Program-made: the position numbers and the translations under genes
Shown: in pieces, positions 15,691 through 22,624 of the stretch
Numbering within the stretch: position 1 is the first letter of the stretch
How the letters are laid out: each line of letters starts with the position of its first letter
The notes under the pieces: generated by a model
The model's input: only the letters and a program-made list of their open reading frames with translations
Told to the model about the DNA's origin: nothing
Databases searched by the model: none
Assembly (NCBI GenBank): GCA_944323745.1
Contig: CALUTQ010000002.1
Location: 310,001 to 374,000 of the forward strand
Direction of reading: 5' to 3'
From: Candidatus Avelusimicrobium pullarium
GTDB lineage: Bacteria > Elusimicrobiota > Elusimicrobia > Elusimicrobiales > Elusimicrobiaceae
Length of the DNA stretch: 64,000 bases

Positions 15691-17283
15691 TTATTCCGCC
15701 AAAATCGTCGGCGTGATAAAGATGACTAAGTCTGTCGTATTTTTAGAAGTGCTGCGGCTGGTAAACAACCATCCCAATATGGGGATATCACCCAAAAGGG
15801 GCACTTTGCGGGTTTGATCCGTCTCACGGGAAGTGAGCAAACCGCCGATGACCACCGTCTGCCCGTTTTTCACGCGCACCAGCGTAGAAGCGGCGCGGGT
15901 GGTGGTATCTTTGGTGTTATCAAAGCCGGAGCTGACCAAGTCAGAATAAGACGGCTGGACGTACAGCGTTACATACCCTTCGCGGTTTACCTGCGGGGTA
16001 ACCTGCAAGGTCAACCCTACACGTTTTCTTTCCGCGCCGGCCACCGTTAAGGTGTTGTCGCCGCCGCCGGACTGGGACTGCGTAAAACCGACGGTCGCGT
16101 CCGTAGAGGTGGTAATCGTAGCCGTTTTATTGTTCAAGGTAACCACTTTGGGTTTACCTAAGTATTTGGCTTCACCGCGGGTCAGCAAGCTCTTGAGAAT
16201 AATTTGGAATGCGGAAAAGTCCAGCACGCCGCCTTCACTTTCGTTTTCGCTGGAAGAAGAAGACGAGCTGCTGCTGCCGGAAGAGCCCGTGCCGGTATCG
16301 TTCAAATCGTCATTGCTGGGGAAGATCCAGTCCCAGCCGTGCAATTTATTGCCGGTGGTGCCATAGCCGCGCATAAAGTCAGAGGTTACTTCACGTTTCG
16401 GCCCCGTGAAGGACACCAACGTACCGTCCGTGCCGCCATATTCAAAACCAATGGTTAAACCGCTGGTTTTGCTGACTTCCACAATTTGCGCTTCAATCAG
16501 AATCTGGGGCGGTTTAATATCCAGCTCGGCCAGAATATTTTCAATCTGCGGGAAAACTTCCGGCACATCGGTTACGATTAATTTATTGGTTCTGGGGTCC
16601 ACCGCAATGCGGCCCACAGGAGAAAGCATACTTTTCACGATGCCGATAATTTCAGCCGTACCGGAATAAGCATCTCCGCCGGAGTTCAAAGAGCTTCCGG
16701 TCCCCCCCAGCCCCGTATCGGAGTAAGAAGAAGACGAGTAGCTGTTGCCTAAGCTAGAACCCGTGGTAGACACATCCTGCGGCATAATGCTGTTAAGCTC
16801 GCTGGACGGAGAGCCGATAGCCTGCAGGGAAATATAGCTAAGGGTATAAATTTTGGTAATCGTATCCGGCGCGTCGTTAGAACGTTTGGTCACGACATAG
16901 CTGTCGCTTTTGCCGATGCGCTGATAGGTCAAACCGTGCACCCGCAGCAACGTATCCAACGCTTCGCGGACCGTCACTTTCGTAAGCGAAGCCGTCACCT
17001 TTTTATTGGCAAATTCTTCGCTCATAATAAAGTTAATACCGGCCTGAGTCGTAATACTGTTTAAAAAGGCCGCTATAGGCACGTTAGACACGCGAATGGA
17101 CACCTTGCGGTCCAACGGCGAAGATACTTCAGCCTCTTTATACAGTTCAGGTTCACCGGACAACTTTATGGTTTCCTCAGCCATAATGGTGGTAGCTTCC
17201 GCCACGGCATTTTGTGCCGCAACGGGCACGGCCGGCGTGGCTGCCATCAACAAAGCCAGAAAAACTCCTAACCGATGTTTCAT
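15691..17283 (-). CDS. pilQ: Outer-membrane secretin PilQ/GspD-like
   Basis: 530 aa with a signal peptide ending near VAAQ. An STN/N0-type domain covers residues 60-135 (VSIRVSNVPIAAFLNSITTQ, VTVREALDTLLRVHGL). An N1-like domain (TNKLIVTDVPEVFPQIENIL) follows, and then the beta-rich secretin domain, ending VPLLGDIPILGWLF and DLVIFITPTIL. No AMIN domains, so it is shorter than PilQ of proteobacteria. Two Ser/Gly-rich insertions are odd: one around residues 170-200 and a run of nine consecutive Ser residues in the middle. It forms the outer-membrane channel for the fibre. SD AGGAGG precedes the ATG. Confidence 0.92.
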   Translation of the reverse strand: MKHRLGVFLALLMAATPAVPVAAQNAVAEATTIMAEETIKLSGEPELYKEAEVSSPLDRKVSIRVSNVPIAAFLNSITTQAGINFIMSEEFANKKVTASLTKVTVREALDTLLRVHGLTYQRIGKSDSYVVTKRSNDAPDTITKIYTLSYISLQAIGSPSSELNSIMPQDVSTTGSSLGNSYSSSSYSDTGLGGTGSSLNSGGDAYSGTAEIIGIVKSMLSPVGRIAVDPRTNKLIVTDVPEVFPQIENILAELDIKPPQILIEAQIVEVSKTSGLTIGFEYGGTDGTLVSFTGPKREVTSDFMRGYGTTGNKLHGWDWIFPSNDDLNDTGTGSSGSSSSSSSSSENESEGGVLDFSAFQIILKSLLTRGEAKYLGKPKVVTLNNKTATITTSTDATVGFTQSQSGGGDNTLTVAGAERKRVGLTLQVTPQVNREGYVTLYVQPSYSDLVSSGFDNTKDTTTRAASTLVRVKNGQTVVIGGLLTSRETDQTRKVPLLGDIPILGWLFTSRSTSKNTTDLVIFITPTILAE

Positions 17284-17314
17284 CTATCCTCCTGTGTGTA
17301 AACAACAAATGATT

Positions 17315-18229
17315 TTACTGCAAGTCTACTTTCTTTGTAAACTGTTGACCTTTATACGTAAATACAACTGATTCCGGCAAAACTTTTACGATGCGCGCCC
17401 CATACACGCTTTTGCCCACCGTATAAATGCGATTGCCGATAAAAACTTCCTGCCCGATAATACCGCTTACGCGAATTTTGCCGCGCACTTCGCGGGACGG
17501 GTCACGCAAGCGTTCCAGCTCCAGCTGGCGCTGACGTTCCAACTCAGCCAGACGGCGTCTTTCTTCCGCCAATTTGCGCTGACGTTCCGCCTCTAAAGCA
17601 CGAAGGCGTTCTTCTTCGCGGTGTTTTAACAGCAATGTATCATCCGGCGAAAGCGTCGGGTCACGATCCGTTGGCGGATTATATTGCACCAACTTTTGCG
17701 GAGCAGGTACTTTACTCACAATGCCGGCGGCCGTTTGGGAGGCCAAGGTTTGTGCTTGCGGAAGCGCAGGCGCAGCGGCATTGGCAGTCGGCGCACCCTG
17801 CGTCGGCGCAGACGTTGCCGGTGCAGCCGGAGCGGCAGCCACACTGGCTACTTCAGCCGGCGGTACCGCCGCGGCAACAGGCTGTATCTGCTGCTGCGGA
17901 ATTAAATTTTCCACGGCAATTTCTTCCGTATTTACTTTGGTAACCGTATTAGTTACCGGCGGAACATTTTTTTTGGAAGCTGCCGCCGTCTTTTTGGCGG
18001 CCGTCTTGGCCGCAGTCGTTTTTTTGACCGTATTTTTTTTGACGGACGTCGTCTTCTTTTGCGTTGTCGCAGCCACGGCCGGTTTAGCCGGTGCGGCAGC
18101 GGGTGCCGGTTGTTCGCTTTCGGCGGGCAAATTCAAATCAGGCAATGCCGGCGCCAAGTCCGAAGCAGCCCACACGGTGGAACAAACACACAAGGTTGCC
18201 AAAACCCCTAATAAATAGCGTTTGTTCAT
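17315..18229 (-). CDS. pilP: PilP-like alignment-complex protein
   Basis: 304 aa with a signal peptide (MNKRYLLGVLATLCVCSTVWA). A Lys/Ala/Thr-rich disordered region covers residues 30-200, then a charged coiled segment (LKHREEERLRALEAERQRK) and a C-terminal beta domain (VRGKIRVSGIIGQEVFIGNR to KVDLQ). The last part resembles the HR/PilP fold that docks to the secretin. It lies between pilO and the secretin, overlapping pilO by 4 bp. The N-terminal half is longer than in known PilP and has no visible lipobox. The assignment rests mainly on position and the C-terminal fold pattern. Confidence 0.72.
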   Translation of the reverse strand: MNKRYLLGVLATLCVCSTVWAASDLAPALPDLNLPAESEQPAPAAAPAKPAVAATTQKKTTSVKKNTVKKTTAAKTAAKKTAAASKKNVPPVTNTVTKVNTEEIAVENLIPQQQIQPVAAAVPPAEVASVAAAPAAPATSAPTQGAPTANAAAPALPQAQTLASQTAAGIVSKVPAPQKLVQYNPPTDRDPTLSPDDTLLLKHREEERLRALEAERQRKLAEERRRLAELERQRQLELERLRDPSREVRGKIRVSGIIGQEVFIGNRIYTVGKSVYGARIVKVLPESVVFTYKGQQFTKKVDLQ

Positions 18230-18852
18230 TTCTTTCCCCCTGCAGCATCTTTGAACATTGTGGCGGCTATTTTTTCTTTGGGGAAAATCGTATTAATACG
18301 CATAGTAATTTCGTTTTGTCCCAAATTTTCCGACTTTTTCGTCAAAGAAAAGTCCGAGATGCGCAAATATTCTTGTTTATTTTCAATACTGGCCAGCAAA
18401 CGCCCGAAATCGCCAAACGAAGTTTGGAAAGTAACGGGAATGGCCGCCAGCGTAAAGCCTGCGTTACTGCTGTCTTCCGCCTGGGAAGCCCCTAACGTCG
18501 GCGAAATATTGGCGTCGCGGAACACGGCTACCAATTGCCGCAGCAGCCAATCGTTTTTGGAAGACAAATCAGGAAAGCGCGGTTCCAGATCCAGTAATTT
18601 TTGTTTATTGGCCTGGTAGTCCTTTTCATTATCATACTGTGCTTGTACGGCGTCAATTTGTCCGCGCAAATTGTTCGCCTTAGCTTGGAAAGTGCCGTTT
18701 ACGTAACGGTATAACAGAATGATAACAATTACCGCTACAATTTGTTTTAAAAACAATTTGTAATTGCCTTCCTCCATCACCAGCTTCATATCGTTAAACC
18801 CTTTTTTGGCAGATTCAACGTACTTGTTAGGCGTTTTAAACGAGGTCTTCAT
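18226..18852 (-). CDS. pilO: PilO-like inner-membrane alignment protein
   Basis: 208 aa. A cytoplasmic N-terminus is followed by one membrane helix at about residues 35-52 (LKQIVAVIVIILLYRYV). A coiled coil (FQAKANNLRGQIDAVQAQYDN) follows, and a periplasmic ferredoxin-like domain including VTFQTSFGDFGRLLASIEN. The FGDFGRLLASIE pattern is typical of PilO. It pairs with the PilN part of the upstream fusion. Start and stop overlap both neighbours by 4 bp (ATGA), so translation is coupled. Confidence 0.88.
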   Translation of the reverse strand: MKTSFKTPNKYVESAKKGFNDMKLVMEEGNYKLFLKQIVAVIVIILLYRYVNGTFQAKANNLRGQIDAVQAQYDNEKDYQANKQKLLDLEPRFPDLSSKNDWLLRQLVAVFRDANISPTLGASQAEDSSNAGFTLAAIPVTFQTSFGDFGRLLASIENKQEYLRISDFSLTKKSENLGQNEITMRINTIFPKEKIAATMFKDAAGGKK

Positions 18853-20459
18853 CTCACCGTACCTCCTTTAGAGCAGGTAAACGTGAACGAGGTTTGCATA
18901 CCGGTGTTGGAATCCACCCGCGGGTCTTTTGTCTTTCCGTCTCCGGCAAGTTCTTTATATTTAATTTCCGCTTTAGAGCCGCACAGCTGTTTAATGGCCG
19001 GCTGCTGCACAAGCTGGTCGTAAAACTGTTTACCTAATACCAGGTCCTGCTCGGAATTACCCGTTTTAATAAACCCTTCAAACGAGAAGGAACGGACATC
19101 GCCGCTCTTGGCAGGGAATTCCTCTCTATACGATAAAGAGGATATCCACATTTGCTCGGGGATAACCGTTACCAAATCTACTAAAAGCGGGGTAATTTCA
19201 TTCTTGGCCATAAACTTGCTCAAATTGGCATTTTGCGTTTTAATCTTATTCAAATTGCTCTCAATTTGAGAAGCCGTCAGGCCGTCAAAATCTGCTATGG
19301 TAATAGCATTTTGGCTTTTGGCTTTTTTCAAAGCACGGCTTTCGGACTGAACGCCCCACCATCCTTTGATCATTAACAACAAGACAATTACCAAAGCCAC
19401 GCCGGCCAGTTTCCAAGCCATCAGACCGGCATTAAACTCGTAATCACTTAAGCGGTTGCGCTTAATAAAATCCAAGTCCGGACTTTTTTCATCATAAAAC
19501 TTAATACTGGCACCAATGGCGGCGATTTCTCCGGCGGATTTGGTTTCTATGCCATACACCTCGCTCAAATTCCATCTGCGCACCGGCTTTTTGGAATCGG
19601 CTTCCAGCAAAGGCTGCCAGTTGTCTATATCGCACCCCATAATGACGGCTTCGTCAAAGGGATCTTTTTCCAATTGTTTGGCAATAAATTCCGTGCAATT
19701 GGTTATTTCAAAACGACGGCGCTCCACCGGCGAAGAACCGAACACTTCCACCTCGCGCAAAAGCACGGGGGCATTATGATTGGTAAACACAAAGCTGGCC
19801 AGATCTTTGCCGAAGAAAGAATAAATGCGGCCGGTGTCGTCCACGGCTTCCTTATCGCTGTCGCTAAAAGCACGGCTTAAAGAAAGCGGCGAAGGCTCTA
19901 TGGCTACCGGGTCAAGCCCTACGCTTCTAAGCCCTTTTTCCAGACGTTCCACCACCGTTTTCGGCGTCATTGTAAAAATAACGCCCAAACGTTTTTGCTT
20001 GGTGGCCGCCGTTTCAAATTCATATACATAATAAGAATACATTGTTTTTTCAAACGGGAAATGGATGTATTTTCTCGCTTGCAGAGGGATGGCCTCTTTC
20101 CAATGTTTTCTTTCAATCATCGTAGGGATGACAAAATGACGCAACAACGAAAAGGCGGGGGCTAAAGACACGACCACTTTATTGCCGTCCCATTTCTTTT
20201 TGGCAGCGACTTTAGTCAATGCCTCCAGCCAATTATTTTCGGTAAAAAAGCCTTCATTAAGCTCCAATGGTTTGAGCTTGCTGGGATCCACGTCAGAGAT
20301 AGGCACGCGCAGCAGGGACTCCAACACAATACCGCCGTCCTTGCGGGAGCTTTGCGCAATGTACATTTCATTCAGCCCGATATAAAGCCCCAAAGCATCG
20401 GGGTGGGCTTTCATATTTTTGCCTATCAGCGTGTCGGCCAGATTGATAGATTTATTCAT
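18849..20459 (-). CDS. PilM-PilN fusion protein
   Basis: 536 aa. Residues about 20-330 are an actin-like PilM domain (ALGLYIGLNEMYIAQ, VVVSLAPAFSLLRHFVIPTM, KYIHFPFEK). Its usual free cytoplasmic form is here joined to a membrane helix at about 347-372 (GLMAWKLAGVALVIVLLLMI), a coiled coil and a PilN-like periplasmic domain (DLVTVIPEQMWISSLSYREE, FSFEGFIKTGNSEQD). In most bacteria PilM and PilN are separate and PilM binds a short N-terminal peptide of PilN. A GspL-like layout (actin fold, helix, periplasmic domain) is the closest known analogue. SD AAGGA precedes the ATG. Confidence 0.85.
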   Translation of the reverse strand: MNKSINLADTLIGKNMKAHPDALGLYIGLNEMYIAQSSRKDGGIVLESLLRVPISDVDPSKLKPLELNEGFFTENNWLEALTKVAAKKKWDGNKVVVSLAPAFSLLRHFVIPTMIERKHWKEAIPLQARKYIHFPFEKTMYSYYVYEFETAATKQKRLGVIFTMTPKTVVERLEKGLRSVGLDPVAIEPSPLSLSRAFSDSDKEAVDDTGRIYSFFGKDLASFVFTNHNAPVLLREVEVFGSSPVERRRFEITNCTEFIAKQLEKDPFDEAVIMGCDIDNWQPLLEADSKKPVRRWNLSEVYGIETKSAGEIAAIGASIKFYDEKSPDLDFIKRNRLSDYEFNAGLMAWKLAGVALVIVLLLMIKGWWGVQSESRALKKAKSQNAITIADFDGLTASQIESNLNKIKTQNANLSKFMAKNEITPLLVDLVTVIPEQMWISSLSYREEFPAKSGDVRSFSFEGFIKTGNSEQDLVLGKQFYDQLVQQPAIKQLCGSKAEIKYKELAGDGKTKDPRVDSNTGMQTSFTFTCSKGGTVR

Positions 20460-20481
20460 ACTAATAAATCCTTCTTAAAAT

Positions 20482-22401
20482 TTAATTGCCATATTCTTCG
20501 TAAGGCATATCGTAAGGGTTGGTCACTCCTTGGGCGGGAGCGGCCGCCTGACCCTGCGGCTGCGTATACGTTTGTACGCCCGTGCCCTGCTGGGTAGCAT
20601 ACGGGTTGCTTACGCCCGTACCCTGCTGGGTAGCATACGGGTTGCTTACGCCCGTACCCTGCTGGGTGGCATAGGGGTTGCTTACGCCCGTACCCGGCTG
20701 GGTGGCATACGGGTTGCTCACACCGGTGCCCTGCGCGGCATACGGATCTGTCATTTGCGCGCCATAAGCGGCATAGGGATCCGTCACGCCGGAGTTCTGC
20801 ACGGCATAGGCATTAGCCGCATCCGTAGCGGGAACGGTGGCGGCAAAAGGATCCGTCACTTCCGGCGCGGCTGCTGCGGCCGGCGCGGCTTTCATAATGC
20901 GGGCCGGTTTATTCCACAGGCGGGCCGTTTTGTAATTTAACGAGGAATCTTCTTTGGCGGCCGTTGTTTTTTCAGCCGGTTTTTGGCTGGTGCAGGCCAC
21001 TTCAATTTGGCGGCGGATGGTGCGTTTACCGCCCATTACGTCTCTGGCCGTTAAAGCCAGCGTGTAGGTTCCGCAAGCCAATTCAGGCCCGATGATGCCT
21101 TTGCGTCCGTTCCAGACAATCTGGTGATAGACAGGGGCAAAGCCTTCCAGCTGGCGCACGACATAATAGCCGCCGTTGGCTGCGTGCTGCACCACTTGGA
21201 ACAGCCAGTTATCCAAGGTTTCGGCTGTTTCAATAACGGAAAAATCAATGGCAAACGCTTCGCCGGCGGCCGGGTCAATTTCGTTGCTCACGGGTACAAC
21301 GGCCATACTCAGCATCGGCAGTTTAGAAACAGAAGCCGCTTGCGGCATAGAAGCGGGCAAGTCCGCATCAAAATCAAACACAATAGAGACACCGTCTAAA
21401 TTGGCAAATTTGGCAGGCGGTTCCTGGTCAAACAACCCCATATTGTAGCTGATTTTGCCGGAGGACAAGCCTTTGTGCACCAAGAAAGAGTTCAACGCCA
21501 TAGCCTGACGGATGCCGGCCAAGGTGATGTTGTCGGTATAAGAACCCGGCGGCAAAATGATGTAGCTGGCACCTTGCGTTAAGGCCAGCAGGGTATAAAT
21601 TTCGTCCAGCACCGGCAAGGCTTCGGGGCGGAATTTGTAGCCGTTAAAAAGGACGTCGCTGTCAATGTCAATAGCATCGGGCAAGCCGTCGCGGAAATAC
21701 ATACGGACGCCTTGTTCTTTTTTAAGTTGGGCAATAACGGCTTGTTTCATACTGTCCAGTTTTTGGCTCGTATAAATTTGGCGGGCTTTTAAGGCCGACG
21801 GGGTAGATAAGTCCGTAAACGTAGAAGACGATGCTTCCTGCGTTTTAGCGGCTTCTGCGTCAACAGAAGGCTGCTGGGCAGCCAAAGCACTTTCTTGCGC
21901 CTGCTGCTGCAGCAACGCCTGCTGTTCTTGCACGGCCTGCTGGGCGGCGGCATTTTCGGCCGCTTCCTGCTGCGTCATAGCCGCTATGTCCTGTTCGGCC
22001 GTTTCGGTCAAACCGACGCCGGCCAACTCTTGTCCAATAGGGGCATTTTCAGCGGCCATTTGCGCTTCCAATACGGCAGGGTCCTGCCCCGGCTGCAAGC
22101 GTTTGGCTTCGCCCTCTTTAAAATTAATATCCACTTCCACCGGGTCTTGAATGCCGCCCATACGGTTGTGAATTAAATTAATATACTTATTGGCCTCGTC
22201 CACTTCAGTACGGGAACCGTTGACCAGCACATCAATGAAATAATCCATTGCTTCGCTGTCACGGTTTTCTTCGTACAGCTCGATGCCTTTTTCCAGTTGC
22301 TTGGCCGAGGACGGCGCAGCAAACAAGGCGCTGCCGCCCGTCAAAGACAGGACCAGCAACGCAACCAAAATTTTCACTTTCATCGCGTTTAACATTCTCA
22401 T
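20482..22401 (-). CDS. TPR/OmpA-like envelope protein with NPYAT repeats
   Basis: 639 aa, first gene of the pilus operon. A signal peptide (MRMLNAMKVKILVALLVLSL) leads into a helical repeat (LEKGIELYEENRDSEAMDYF), then Gln/Ala-rich linkers. A central domain (residues ~210-330) resembles an OmpA-type peptidoglycan-binding module (FKPEALPVLDEIY-like: FRPEALPVLDEIYTLLAL). Then comes a possible carbohydrate- or protein-binding beta domain with VVRQLEGFAPVYHQIVW. The C-terminus holds four 12-residue repeats of GTGVSNPYATQ type. Function is not known. By position it could anchor or pilot the secretin to peptidoglycan. The ATG at 22401 gives the best signal peptide; the nearest purine-rich site (AAGGGG) is rather far. 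Confidence 0.7.
   Translation of the reverse strand: MRMLNAMKVKILVALLVLSLTGGSALFAAPSSAKQLEKGIELYEENRDSEAMDYFIDVLVNGSRTEVDEANKYINLIHNRMGGIQDPVEVDINFKEGEAKRLQPGQDPAVLEAQMAAENAPIGQELAGVGLTETAEQDIAAMTQQEAAENAAAQQAVQEQQALLQQQAQESALAAQQPSVDAEAAKTQEASSSTFTDLSTPSALKARQIYTSQKLDSMKQAVIAQLKKEQGVRMYFRDGLPDAIDIDSDVLFNGYKFRPEALPVLDEIYTLLALTQGASYIILPPGSYTDNITLAGIRQAMALNSFLVHKGLSSGKISYNMGLFDQEPPAKFANLDGVSIVFDFDADLPASMPQAASVSKLPMLSMAVVPVSNEIDPAAGEAFAIDFSVIETAETLDNWLFQVVQHAANGGYYVVRQLEGFAPVYHQIVWNGRKGIIGPELACGTYTLALTARDVMGGKRTIRRQIEVACTSQKPAEKTTAAKEDSSLNYKTARLWNKPARIMKAAPAAAAAPEVTDPFAATVPATDAANAYAVQNSGVTDPYAAYGAQMTDPYAAQGTGVSNPYATQPGTGVSNPYATQQGTGVSNPYATQQGTGVSNPYATQQGTGVQTYTQPQGQAAAPAQGVTNPYDMPYEEYGN
20585..20728. 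repeat. Four 36-bp in-frame tandem repeats
   Basis: About four copies of a 36-bp unit coding for 12 residues (pattern GTGVSNPYATQQ on the minus strand). Copies differ at a few bases, mostly silent. The surrounding code contains weaker relatives (DPYAA segments). Such coding arrays can change copy number by slippage. Confidence 0.9.
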
Positions 22402-22447
22402 AGACTTGTTATTGCCCCTTGTGTTTAATTGGCACAACCCACAGATA

Positions 22448-22475
22448 ATTATAGCAATTTCCGTCTTTTTGTAAA
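22448..22475 (-). promoter_or_regulatory. Promoter of the pilus operon
   Basis: On the minus strand TTTACA (22470-22475) and TATAAT (22448-22453) are 16 bp apart, with ATTGC directly before the -10. It points into the 20482-22401 gene about 46 bp away and could drive the whole series down to 7645. No strong terminator was seen inside the operon. Confidence 0.75.
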
Positions 22476-22624
22476 GACGCTACGCGCGTAAGTAACGGGT
22501 ACGCGCGCCCCGTAAAACTTATTCAAGCATAAAAACCCAATGTCTGGCAAGTAAATTTTTGTCTTTTTTTGCCGTCGCATTGTCTGTTATGCGGCACAGG
22601 CCGCAACGTTTTTGTGCTCCCTGC

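Noticed and set aside
20585-20728. Regular 36-bp repeats, considered as a CRISPR array
   Set aside because: The units are contiguous with no spacers and keep a reading frame inside a long gene.
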